Positions 1 to 8,897 are shown, numbered from the stretch's first letter. The stretch: DNA of 19,665 bases from Emmonsiellopsis sp. PD_33 (GCA_032988165.1 JANTQF010000505.1:1-19665); one strand, 5' to 3'. The notes: generated by a model not told the origin, from the sequence alone. Program-made: numbers and translations.

Positions 1-111
1 AGAGGGGTGAGAGGAATGGTGTGGGTGTGATGGGGGGGGCGGTTGATGTGGGGGAGGGGGGGTTGGGGAGGGGGGTGGTGCTGGTGTGTGGGGGGGGGGG
101 GGGGGGGGGGG
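1..111. repeat. G-rich low-complexity left end of the window
   Basis: The first 111 bases are almost pure G with scattered T and A, and end in an uninterrupted run of 22 G at 90-111. Normal-composition sequence starts at 112. This is not a fungal telomere, which would read CCCTAA on the plus strand at a left end. It mirrors the C-rich right end of the window, so an assembly or library artefact at a contig end is the most likely explanation. Confidence 0.85.
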
Positions 112-373
112 TTATATGGGGTGCGTATGTGTATAGATATGGGTGGGTTGGCGTATAGAATGCTATGCTTGCTGGCTTTGGGGGTTTCTGGAGTAGATAG
201 ATGGGTTAATTAATGAATGAATGAATGGATGGACGGATGGATGAGAATTGTTATTCGTTCATCATCGAATTGAATATCATAGCATAGCTAGTTACCTACA
301 TAGCAGACAAACGCAAACCGAACCGGATAATAATATTAAGCATCCCCCGAATCGGCTACTCATATACCCCTAG
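112..373. other. 3' flank of hmgA with an imperfect tetranucleotide repeat
   Basis: No gene is visible here. Positions 212-243 hold eight imperfect four-base units of the type AATG/GATG. The rest is AT-richer sequence that probably holds the hmgA 3' UTR and polyadenylation signals. Confidence 0.6.
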
Positions 374-1899
374 TTACTTCTTATTAGGATTCTGAAAGTT
401 CCTCCGCAACGGCGTCCAGCTCTCATCGTTATAATCCTCCTGCACCTTCTGGCAAGTCTTCAACCCCCATTCGGACACACCAACCATCAACGAACTAAAT
501 ATAAAATATTAATATGTGTGCTGTAAATCCCACCATATTATAAAGGAAACAAACATACCTCTCAAACATAAACGCCATACTCCCACTCCCCACCTTCATC
601 GGCTTCAGCTCCGCATTACTCGCCCCATGATGCGATGCCGCATCGGGCCCATGCGAACTCATCACATTATGCAAACTGGCTCCCGCAGGCTTGAACCCGC
701 CGCCCGTCTTCGCGTCATAATCGCCCGCAATCAGCCCCATGAACTCCGACATGGTATTGCGATGGTACCACGGGGGACGGAACGTGTTCTCCGCCACCAG
801 CCAGCGGGGCGGGAAGATGACAAAGTCCGCAATCGCGGTGCCCACATGATCCGAGGGTCCCGTTAGGACGGTGAAGATGGAGGGGTCCGGGTGGTCGAAG
901 GAGATGGAACCGATGGTGTTGAAGCGGCCTAGGTCGTATTTGTATGGATAGTAGTTGCCGTGCCAGGCGACGACGTCGAAGGGGGTATGATTCTGGCGCG
1001 CACTGAAGAGGGTGTTGTTGAATTTGCTGAGGATGCGGTATTCTTTGTCGGTGGATTCTTCCTCGTCGATGAAGAAGGCTGTTGGTGCTTGGAAGTCGCG
1101 CGCGTTGGCGAGGCAGTTGGATCCGATGGGTCCGAGTTCGGGGAGTTGGTAGTGGCCTTGGTAGAGCTCGCAGATGTAGCCGCGGACAGGGCCGTCGGGG
1201 AGGGTGACGCGGTATCTGTCGATAGTGTTGTTAATGTAAAATCGGAGAAGATTTGCGGTGGAGTCCTACCTGATTCCGCGGGGAATGACGCAAATTTCAT
1301 TTGGTCGGACGAGAATACGGCCTAATTCTGTTTGAATGTCTAGCACGCCGTGCTGGGGAACAATGAGAAAGTCCCCGTCTGCTGAATAAAAGGCTTCATT
1401 GCCCATGTCCTTGCCCGCTGCGTAGAGCAGGATTCCCATTCCGGATTTCGTCGTAGGATCGCCCGCTCCGGCCACGAGATGCAGCCCATGCACCCAGTCA
1501 ACGTTCTCGTCGAGGTCGAATGGATTCCATCGTAGCTGGTTCGGGATTTGGCGGAGACTGTGGGCGTCCCTGCTCAGGGATGTGTGGTATGTGGCGGAGT
1601 CTACCTCCTTGAATGATTCATGTGCAGCGGAGGGGATAATGCGGTAGAGCCATGATTGCTGGTTCTCATGGCGGGGGGCTGTGAATGCAGTGCCGGAGAG
1701 CTTCTCAGCGTAGAGTCCGAAGGGGGGTTTCTGGGGAGAGTTCTGTCCGATGGGGAGGGCTCCCTCAATGGCTTCTGACCTGCGGATTGTTAGTATACGC
1801 TGTAGACGACGCGGTCAGTGGAAGAACCCACTCGTGGTATGAGCCAAATCCATTCTGGTAGGTGTATTTTTCGGGGGTTGTAAAGTCGGTGACAGGCAT
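374..1899 (-). CDS. hmgA: Homogentisate 1,2-dioxygenase
   Basis: This enzyme opens the ring of homogentisate with O2 to give maleylacetoacetate, an Fe(II)-dependent cytosolic step of phenylalanine/tyrosine breakdown. There are four exons: 1832-1899, 1270-1779, 559-1215 and 374-494. The introns are 52, 54 and 64 nt with GT-AG ends. Reading phases fit throughout and give 451 aa, close to the roughly 448 aa known for Aspergillus. The protein begins MPVTDFTTPEKYTYQNGFGS, and exon 1 joins exon 2 to restore the family motif YHESEAIEGALP. The iron ligands of the family are present: His344 and Glu350 in YHRNTMSE, and His381 in HGPD. The C-terminus MFESSLMVGVSEWGLKTCQ is also conserved. The gene is divergent from fahA and shares its 489-bp promoter. 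Family knowledge says it is induced by aromatic substrates and repressed by glucose. Nothing suggests damage. Confidence 0.97.
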
Positions 1900-2104
1900 G
1901 GTGGCGGCTTGATGTTTGACTCCGGCACTACAGACTGAGATAGATGGTTGATGCTCCAGGATAGAAAAGGTGGGTGTTTAATACTGCGCCGGCTAATGCA
2001 TCCCGCCTTCCGTGGCAGCCGGCGGAATTGTTTGCGTGTCTCGGCGCTGGCCACAGCCGGCTCGGCATTGCCGGGCTGCGCTAGCCGTTCTGGGCGTAGT
2101 GGTT

Positions 2105-2127
2105 CCCCGCATTCCCCACCTCCCCGC
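2105..2127. promoter_or_regulatory. Cluster of three CreA-type carbon catabolite repressor sites
   Basis: CCCCGC (2105-2110), CCCCAC (2114-2119) and CCCCGC (2122-2127) all match the reverse complement of the Aspergillus CreA consensus SYGGRG. Three sites within 23 bp is denser than expected by chance. This agrees with the known glucose repression of homogentisate-pathway genes in Aspergillus nidulans. Binding is inferred, not shown. Confidence 0.6.
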
Positions 2128-2134
2128 GGCTAAG

Positions 2135-2156
2135 CGCGCGGCTTAAATTCCGCGCG
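2135..2156. promoter_or_regulatory. Perfect palindrome with CGG-N8-CCG, candidate Zn2Cys6 (HmgR) operator
   Basis: CGCGCGG (2135-2141) and CCGCGCG (2150-2156) form perfect 7-bp arms around an AT-rich 8-bp spacer. Inverted CGG triplets are the usual target of dimeric fungal Zn2Cys6 activators. HmgR, the pathway activator known from A. fumigatus, is of that class. The site lies 8 bp from the CreA cluster. The link to HmgR is inference. Confidence 0.4.
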
Positions 2157-2388
2157 AGGGGCAGGCGCGGAACACGCGGGTCTTGGCGCGGTAATGCATC
2201 AACACCTGCTTTGGGAGATTTCTCGTTCTCGCTTTCTCGTCTGTTGACAAAAGAAGCCGATGTCCTCATTTCTCTCTGTGCGCTGTCCTCTTCGTCTTCG
2301 TTGTGCTTCTCGATACCCCGTGTTTCGCCATATCTCGCATTCCACCTGTCTCCCCTCTTCTACTTCTGTCAGACTCTTCTCCGCGACC

Positions 2389-3675
2389 ATGGCATCCTCC
2401 TGGCTTGAGATTCCCAAGGAATCCCCCTTTTCTTTGGCCAATATCCCCTTTGGCATCATCTCGACTCCTGCATCCCCAAAACCCCGTCCAGCCGTTGCAA
2501 TTGGCGACCATGCACTGGACCTGTTTGCATTTGCTTCAGGGGGTGGATTTGCGGAACTGCCCGCGTTTAAGGACCACATTGACGTATTCGCCCAGCCAAC
2601 ATTAAACGACTTTGCAGCTCTCGGCAGGCCTGTTCACCGGCAGGTTAGAGAATACCTCCAAGCCGTTTTCAAGGAGGCTACTCCATATCCGGCGCTTCTG
2701 AAATCGAATGAATCCCTCAGACAGACATCTTTGATTCTCCGGAAAGACGTCACAAACCACCTCCCCATGCGAATTGGGGATTACACCGACTTCTACGCTG
2801 GCCTCAACCATGCCTACAACGTTGGTGTGCTCTTCCGCGGCGCAGACAACGCGCTGCAGCCAAACTACAAGCATCTCCCAGTCGGATATCACGGACGGGC
2901 TTCCTCTGTTGTTGTTTCAGGACAGCCGGTTCGCCGACCCAACGGACAGATTCTTGCCAACCCAGCTGCCACGCCAAAGATACCCACCTTCTCCCCTTGC
3001 AAGAAATTGGATATCGAACTCGAATTGGCCGTGTTTGTTGGCAAGGGAAACAAGCTGGGCGAGCCCATCCCGATCGAAGAGGCTGAGGACCATCTCTTCG
3101 GCGTTGTGTTGATGAACGACTGGTCCGCGCGTGATATCCAAGCCTGGGAATACGTTCCCCTGGGACCTTTCAACGCGAAGAACTTTGCCACAACAATCAC
3201 CCCCTGGGTTGTCCTGATGGACGCCCTCGAGCCGTTTAGAACCGCCGCATTGGAGCCAGGAAAGGAACTCCTCCCATATCTCCAGGAGAAGAAGACTGAA
3301 AATGTCTATGATATTCCCTTGGAGGTTAACCTGATCGCAAACAGAACTACTACGAAGATTGCAAACTCCAACTCGAAGAACCTCCTTTTCTCCTTCCCCC
3401 AGATGCTGGCTCACCACTCGATTACCGGCTGTAACATGAATACCGGCGATCTGTTGGGCAGTGGTACTATTTCCGGCAGCGTGCCAGGAACCCTTGGCAG
3501 TCTCCTGGAGAATACGAATGGCGGAAAGAATCCAATCAAACTGGCAGATGGTTCGGAACGCGTTTTCTTGCAGGATGGCGATGAAGTCGTTCTCCAGGGC
3601 AAGTGTGGAACGGAGGGCAGCTATGTGGGCTTTGGAGACTGTGCCGCGGTTATCACGCCTGCTCCTAAGATTTAA
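2389..3675 (+). CDS. fahA: Fumarylacetoacetase
   Basis: This hydrolase splits fumarylacetoacetate into fumarate and acetoacetate, the last step of tyrosine breakdown. It is a single exon of 428 aa, the usual fungal length. The N-terminal SH3-like domain (roughly residues 1-120) is followed by the FAH catalytic fold. Catalytic residues can be placed by family motifs: Asp134 and His141 in DFYAGLNHAYNVG, Glu210 and Glu212 in DIELEL, Asp244 in MNDWSARD, and Lys264. They correspond to Asp126, His133, Glu199, Glu201, Asp233 and Lys253 of the mouse enzyme. The chosen ATG has a strong context (CGACCATGG) and gives the family N-terminus MASSWLEIPKESPFSLANIP. The frame stays open upstream to a second ATG at 2260, adding 43 residues that look like a mitochondrial presequence (see findings). 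The gene is divergent from hmgA and convergent with maiA. Confidence 0.97.
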   Translation: MASSWLEIPKESPFSLANIPFGIISTPASPKPRPAVAIGDHALDLFAFASGGGFAELPAFKDHIDVFAQPTLNDFAALGRPVHRQVREYLQAVFKEATPYPALLKSNESLRQTSLILRKDVTNHLPMRIGDYTDFYAGLNHAYNVGVLFRGADNALQPNYKHLPVGYHGRASSVVVSGQPVRRPNGQILANPAATPKIPTFSPCKKLDIELELAVFVGKGNKLGEPIPIEEAEDHLFGVVLMNDWSARDIQAWEYVPLGPFNAKNFATTITPWVVLMDALEPFRTAALEPGKELLPYLQEKKTENVYDIPLEVNLIANRTTTKIANSNSKNLLFSFPQMLAHHSITGCNMNTGDLLGSGTISGSVPGTLGSLLENTNGGKNPIKLADGSERVFLQDGDEVVLQGKCGTEGSYVGFGDCAAVITPAPKI

Positions 3676-3929
3676 TCTAGATATGAGTGTTTGAGATTAT
3701 TTTTAATGTTATGTATGTAGTTTGAAACCGGGATATCTTCGTTAAACAAATAGACATACATCGATCTTGCAAGTCAATTTCCCATATATAAACCATCGAA
3801 ATAAGATATAGAATTCACACACATGCATACATACATCTAGGCCTCTCCATCCTATCCCCCGTTAAAACAGCCTAATACCACCACCCCACATCAAACAACA
3901 CATTAAAAAAAAAAAGACAACCCAAAAAA
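3676..3929. other. Convergent 3' region between fahA and maiA
   Basis: These 254 bp separate two convergent stop codons. The stretch is AT-rich, with an A-run at about 3905-3915 and CA/TA-rich repeats near 3815-3840, and probably holds both 3' UTRs. No open frame of note is present. Confidence 0.6.
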
Positions 3930-4643
3930 TCACCCCCTCAACTCCACCGGCGTATCCCCCTGCCTCATCCAATGCGCCGTCTTAACCGCCTCCAACCCCG
4001 CCAACTCCCCATACACCCTCTTCACACACGGGAACTTCTCAAACTCCACCCCAACCCTCTCCCCCGCCCACACCGCAGGAACCAAACAAACATCCGCCAA
4101 CGACACCTCATCGCCAACACAATACCTCCCCGCCGTACCCATACCCTCCGTACTACCCGCTAATATCGCCTCGACGGCAGTAAACCCCTCAACCATCAGC
4201 TCGCGCGCCCACGCCGTATTATCCCCGCCAAGCGCCTTGACGCGCTTCTGGATCTTCAGGTTCGTCACGGGCTGCACGTCGCAGGCGAGGATGTTGACGA
4301 GGGTGCGGATGCGGGCGCGCTTGGTGAGTTCCGTCCGGGGGGGGAGGAGGGGGGTGGTGGTATCTGTGAGTTCTTCGAGGTATTCTAAAGCGGCGATGGA
4401 TTGGGTGATTCTTAGGGTTTCTTCTGTGCCGGAGGTTGGGTTGGTGGTTGTGGCGGTGAGGACGGGGACGGTGCCGGAGGGATTGAGGGAGAGGTGGGCG
4501 GGCGTGTGTTGGGCGCCCGAGAGGAGGTTGACGGGGTGGGTGGTGTAGGGGAGGTTTTTGAGGGCGAGGGCGATGCGGAGCCGGCCTGAGCAGGAGGAGC
4601 GGAAGTAGGTGTGTAGGGTTAGGCTGGGGAGGGGGGTGGACAT
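3930..4643 (-). CDS. maiA: Maleylacetoacetate isomerase (zeta-class glutathione transferase)
   Basis: This enzyme isomerises maleylacetoacetate to fumarylacetoacetate using glutathione, linking the hmgA and fahA steps. It is a single exon of 237 aa (A. nidulans MaiA is about 230). The thioredoxin-like N-domain (about 8-90) carries the zeta-class catalytic motif SSCSGRLRIAL, with Ser16, Ser17 and Cys18. It also has NPSGTVPVL and the glutathione-contacting ITQSIAALEYLEE. The all-helical C-domain has SLADVCLVPAVW and a C-terminal HWMRQGDTP, both family landmarks. The chosen ATG gives MSTPLPSLTLHTYFRSSC. The frame continues open 44 codons upstream, but that part is low-complexity (Thr/His/Tyr-rich) and is more likely 5' UTR. 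The last residues lie next to an A/T-rich 3' flank. Confidence 0.96.
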   Translation of the reverse strand: MSTPLPSLTLHTYFRSSCSGRLRIALALKNLPYTTHPVNLLSGAQHTPAHLSLNPSGTVPVLTATTTNPTSGTEETLRITQSIAALEYLEELTDTTTPLLPPRTELTKRARIRTLVNILACDVQPVTNLKIQKRVKALGGDNTAWARELMVEGFTAVEAILAGSTEGMGTAGRYCVGDEVSLADVCLVPAVWAGERVGVEFEKFPCVKRVYGELAGLEAVKTAHWMRQGDTPVELRG

Positions 4644-5100
4644 TTTGGTGGTGGTTGTGTGGTAGTTCTTGTGGGAGTAGAGATGGCGATGGGTACTAGT
4701 ATAGTTCAAGTTGTGTTCAATGGTTGGAAGGGAGAGTGGGATTCGATTCACTCGAGGAGGGAGTCGGGGGGGCATTATATTATATTATTACTCCGTCTAT
4801 GAGGGTTGGATATATTATCTGCCGGATAGCAGATGCGATGAGGTCACGGGCGGTTCCAGTGCGGTTCTCAGCGGGAGAAATTGTATCGGGTCTGGGGTTC
4901 GGTGGGGAAGCTTCGGAATCTGTCCGCACTGGATACTTTATATTCCACTAGTTAACCCGTGGAACCGCCAGGGGATTCGTCGATTATTTAGTTATTTAGT
5001 TACTAAGAAATAGGGGTTGGGGTCCCGAAGAGGTAACGTGATTGTGGTTGCCCTAATTCCCACCTGTGCGTGTTCGCCAGGAGATATCAACAACCCTCGG
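4644..5100. promoter_or_regulatory. maiA upstream region with nested inverted repeats
   Basis: The region upstream of maiA holds an AT-rich stretch at about 4774-4800 and a set of inverted repeats. GGCGGTTCCA (4849-4858) pairs with TGGAACCGCC (4960-4969), and CCAGTGCGG (4856-4864) pairs with CCGCACTGG (4924-4932). CGG triplets at 4851-4853 and 4862-4864 form a direct repeat, and a CGG-N7-CCG element lies around 4914-4926. These could be regulator sites for maiA, but no site identical to the hmgA-fahA palindrome is present. Confidence 0.4.
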
Positions 5101-6908
5101 GACAATAACGACAGTACATCTTTCAGATTTGTCTGTATCCCTCCTCACTACTAGGCTTATGACTCCCATCTTTATTGGTTTCTATTCTCTTGCCATGATT
5201 CTCGACCAAGCTGTATCTCCATCCCAGATATAGCCGCTCTTTCTCACTGGATTTGATTGTACGCGTTCATTCAGGCTATTCATCTCTATTCGCCTCGTTC
5301 TCGGATTCAACGAAAGTGTTAGGGTCCTTTTCACACGTTCCTTGATGCCGCTTTCTCGATCATCCTTATTTCTGTTCACCCTACGATTATGAGCTGTGGC
5401 TGAATGGCACCGGATTGATGGGCTGGAACTGCCTGCTCCATGACAACCATCCATTCCTTGATATTCAAGGATGTCAGTATCGAATTTACTCCCTAGGCGA
5501 GCTGGAAGATGATCTCAAATGCCACTCTTGTTTGCAGTGAGCAATTCCTGGCGCCGGTATAAATATATACTTGCTGGATACCGCAGTTGAACTAAAACAA
5601 ACATAGCCAACATAGGAATAGAATTAATATGTCAAACATGAGATCCTCACCCATGTCTCTATAGTTAGCTTGCTTGCCCTGCTAGGGAAGTAGATCTGTT
5701 AGTGAAAGATCAAAGCTGCTAGCAAACCAGTCCCGGTCCCACTTGCAGGCGCCATACGCGACGCAGTTCCTAAAGACATGCTTGAGGGCAAGGGGAACCT
5801 GCCATGATCGGGGACGTCGAGTTCGCCATCAAACGGGATCATGGCATGCCTGAAACTATCGTTATACGTGCCTGTCCTACTCGATGGGGGCACAACCATC
5901 AGACCTTACCGGAAGGCGAACTAGACTTATCGACCTGACAATCGACCACAAGTAGCAGGAAGCAGTGCATTTTTCCTACATATGGCATCCAACTGGATGA
6001 ATTCTACGGGGTGCGGTGTATGTACCAGGAGTTAAGCAGTATGGATCTAATCCTGTAGTAAGGAGTTGACTATAAACTGTGTATTCGTATTCGTGATATT
6101 TTATGCCTGCCTTTCGTATAAGTGCGATAGGCATGTAGCTCGATATGGTCCTTGAATTTAGTAAACACAACATTCATATTTTCCTAGGCCATGGCCCCCT
6201 GACCAACCCTGACCAACACTTATCACCCCATGTCAAACTGTAAGCCTGTTCTGGATTCATTGGGAATGTGTTAGTAGGATTCGAACCTTTTTATTGTCTT
6301 CTAGGATCATGGCAAGGTTTGAAAGAGAGCCATCAGCGTAAGAGAAATTCCTAACACTAGGCCCACTGCCACGCCAACTTCATACCCTACCGAGTTGCTG
6401 TTTAGCTATCATCGGGTTATGACCTTAACATATCTACAACCAACTTACCCCCTTAGCTGCTTCCAAAGAGCAGGCATTAAACTCCTAGAAGTTGTTTCTT
6501 TTGATGTGCTACTAGCTTCGTGAAGTTTAGTTTAGTTAGATCGTGGAATTGATCGATAATGTTAGGGATGGTGTGGGTTCCTCACTCGATGTATCAGTCC
6601 CTTTATCCAACAAGGAGTTTTCAAGATCTCAGCTGTAGCATAGGAGCGGTTTTGTAGCAAGTCTTTCAGTTCTTTACGGAATAGGTTATCGCAAGGCAAT
6701 AACATCAGAATGAACGGATCTGACGGGGTTGATAGCGTCTCAAGTCGTCTCTTTGAGATATTCTGATTACCTCTCTGATCAGGGGTTATAAAAATTCGTT
6801 CATAAGAATCCTCCATCTATCATTCTTTGGAAGTCCATTAATTCATTCTCCGATCCAAGTTTACTTACATTTTTAAATTCAATCTTTGCCAGCTCTCCTC
6901 GAACAAAC
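5101..6908. other. Gene-poor stretch with possible coding relics
   Basis: No intact gene was found in 1.8 kb. Two minus-strand stretches look protein-like without forming a gene. One (5682-5828) is an open run of 48 codons ending in a stop, with a Trp/Asp-rich segment CKWDRDWFASSFDLSL. The other (6562-6816) is 84 codons starting at an ATG, whose NRSYATAEILKTPCW faintly recalls the end of a protein-kinase C-lobe. Neither has convincing splice partners. A Zn2Cys6 regulator gene such as hmgR, expected beside maiA in A. fumigatus, was not seen. Confidence 0.45.
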
Positions 6909-7252
6909 ATGCCTCTCAACAGAATCATCTGACCCGCCCGTCTTGGAACCTTCCTCCGGAACGGGAAGGAAATCATTGCTGAGGTGGCAATCGACACACA
7001 AAAGTGGAAAAGGATCGAATCTCATATCGATAAACCCAGACTCCTGAAAATTTTAGAGGAGACCACTACCCCCCTGCTAGCGGACACCGCGAAGGCTATC
7101 GTGTGGTGAGTATGGTGCTATAGATCCGGACATGAGTATCGTACTGATCGAAATATAGTGAGATTGAACACGACGTTGACAGACATTTGGACGTTGTCTT
7201 GCAAAATGATGCCGGGCAGTACATCGAGACCGAACATGTCGTCCAGAAATGA
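6909..7252 (+). pseudogene. Small two-exon gene of unknown function with an in-frame TGA at codon 8
   Basis: Exon 1 (6909-7105) and exon 2 (7159-7252) are joined over a 53-nt intron with donor GTGAGT and acceptor TATAG. The joined frame is 97 codons and ends in TGA at 7250-7252. The ATG has a good context (CAAACATGCC) after a pyrimidine-rich leader. The only break is a TGA at 6930-6932, codon 8. Beyond it the frame is open and protein-like, rich in Lys/Glu/Asp, with stretches such as KEIIAEVAIDTQKWKRIES and HLDVVLQNDAGQYIETEHV. I see no signal peptide, membrane segment or motif I recognise. It could be a recent pseudogene, a readthrough gene (TGA followed by C is a leaky context), a sequencing error, or the tail of a gene whose real first exon I missed. 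Confidence 0.45.
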
Positions 7253-7564
7253 AGAGGAGGATGCCTACCGGTATGGGTAGTGAGAAAGAAGACACCAACG
7301 CGAGGGTGCTCACCAGCAAGCCTGGTGGAGGGAAGGGGCTCTGGATTCTTGCGTAGTTAAGCGCGCGTGACTCGTGAGATGATGATGGGTGGGATTGGTT
7401 TCGTTTTTGAAAGTCACTACTGGATTGCTTGTCTGTGTTCACTCCTTCACAATGCAGAATAAAGTTAAAGTCATATTGTTTTGGTTTGAGAGTATAGAGC
7501 AATAAATGTAGATTGCAAGAAACCACGAGTTTATTAGGAGGCATTGTAGAGGATACATCACCAT
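7253..7564. other. Convergent 3' region between the small gene and the kinase gene
   Basis: No gene is visible in these 312 bp. They separate two convergent stop codons and probably hold both 3' UTRs. Confidence 0.5.
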
Positions 7565-8897
7565 CTACACGCCGTTGAACCACGGGTGCAGTAAAAGCTG
7601 TGCCGCCGATGGCCTATCTCTCGGATCAATCTGCATGAAACATTGAAGGAACTCCAAGTCTTCAACGTTCAAGGTGGTTTCAAGGAGTCTCTGGTATTTC
7701 TGTCGAAATCCAGGGGTGCTAATAGCCTCGTTGAGAGCATGCACGTCTTGAAGTACAGGACCCGCAATCTCACTGTACTTCTCTGGAAAAGGTCCAAAGA
7801 AACCTAACTGACGTACAACCACCTTTGTACCAAAATCTTCGTCATCCAGTGGCACACGTGGGGGTGCAAAATAGTAAATTCCGGTAAGCAAGGCGATGAG
7901 CTATGGAAAGGATTAGCAGGCACCAACTTGAATTCAAGTTTCTATCAGTTAAGTTACTGTGACACCAAACGACCATATGTCCACGGATTGGGACCATGGC
8001 AGACCGAGGAGGGCTTCTGGGGGCCGAAAAATAGGAGCGCCGAATCTGTGGTTTGCTGTCGTCTGCAAGCTCACGGAGTCTCCTAGGTCACTTAATTTGG
8101 GGTTGCTGAATGATGCCATGCTCTGATCATGCTCAATGAGGATGTTGTTCGGCTTAATATCTGTTTTCCTCACTTTTAGTAACACAGATTAAATGTGGGC
8201 CCCGCGACGCACCTGTATGCACTATATTGCAGCTATGGAGGAAGTCCACGCCCTGAAGCAAAACCTTTGCCACTGGCTTGACCTCCGATCGCTCGAGTGC
8301 CAGACTCAGCCACTTTGTCGCAACATCGTGAAGATTGCCAGCAAGGTGCTCGAGCACCATGATCTCCTGGCCGTCAATCACATCGAGGAGCTGGCGGAAA
8401 GAGGCATGGTCCTGAACAATTGCAAGGGTTTTAAGTTCGTTCCGGAAGAGATCTGGACGGGCGCCTTTGAGAATAACCGTCCGTGGATTTGGATGGTTTC
8501 TGCGTCTGGTTTAGCACAGAGGACTGGGTGCTCTGATATAAGGCTCTTACGTCTTCCCGCGCCAAACGTTCAGGCTTTTGTTGTTGATCTGCTCGAGAGC
8601 TGTGTAACAGATGCCACTCTTGCCACGGCGAATCCTGCCCGCCTGGAGAACAGACATTCTTAGGTTCTCGGACTCCGCAGGCAAACTATCTGGGAGGGTG
8701 AAGACCAAGTTCCGCCTAAACAGAGATTGACTCCACCTCACCTAGTTACTTCTTAGTTAACTAACTAGCTGGTTGATGAACCTCTAGGGGCTGTTTTAGA
8801 GCTGGAATCACGCGTACCTGGGAAAGCTAACTTGACGACACCCGTGGACGCGATGGAGAGCGCCCAGATCAGACATCAAGAACATTCCGACGGGCAT
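7565..8897 (-). CDS. Protein kinase-like protein, five exons
   Basis: Likely exons are 8818-8897, 8551-8715, 8213-8505, 7958-8160 and 7565-7900. The introns are 102, 45, 52 and 57 nt, and all phases fit, giving 358 aa. Kinase landmarks in order are a degenerate glycine loop RRGKSGICY (57-64, first Gly replaced by Arg), the candidate VAIK lysine Lys95 in VILKG, Glu105 in FRNELKTL, and the catalytic loop HTDIKPNN (178-185, Thr in place of the HRD Arg). These are followed by DLG (204-206) in place of DFG, RPPEALLG in place of APE, VDIWSFGVT, and the C-lobe end DPRDRPSAAQLLLHPWF. The Lys, Glu, Asp, Asn and Asp needed for phosphotransfer are all present, so activity is possible. The DLG and PPE variants recall CMGC/SRPK-like fungal kinases. 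Exon 1 is the least certain part; exons 2-5 are firm. The substrate is unknown. Confidence 0.85.

Larger units (their letters stand above)
1900..2388. promoter_or_regulatory. Divergent hmgA-fahA promoter
   Basis: The 489 bp between the two divergent start codons is GC-rich in the middle (about 1990-2190) and pyrimidine-rich towards fahA, as in fungal 5' UTRs. Besides the sites listed separately it holds a CGG-N5-CCG element at 2063-2073 and several other CGG/CCG triplets. A shared promoter allows both enzymes to be induced together, which avoids build-up of toxic fumarylacetoacetate. The transcription start sites cannot be placed from sequence alone. Confidence 0.75.

Noticed and set aside
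1..111. Telomere
   Set aside because: No TTAGGG/CCCTAA units, and the strand polarity is opposite to that of a telomere.
929..1325. Open frames of about 120 codons on both strands inside hmgA
   Set aside because: They are out of frame with the spliced hmgA protein and are low-complexity Ser/Thr- or Glu/Val-rich; shadows of exon 3.
2199..3417. Several open frames on the minus strand and in other frames across fahA (for example 2917-3417)
   Set aside because: They overlap a firmly identified gene, have no family motifs, and arise from its codon bias.
3930..4775. Longer maiA with 44 extra N-terminal residues
   Set aside because: The extension is Thr/His/Tyr-rich low complexity, and the family N-terminus starts at the ATG at 4643.
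6268..6360. Possible tRNA on the minus strand
   Set aside because: A B-box-like GGTTCGAATCC and a 7-bp stem GTGTTAG/CTAACAC are present, but there is no A-box or D-arm, the T-stem pairs poorly and no anticodon arm can be drawn.
8193..8663. 156-codon open frame on the plus strand
   Set aside because: It lies antisense to kinase exons 2 and 3, which carry clear kinase motifs.
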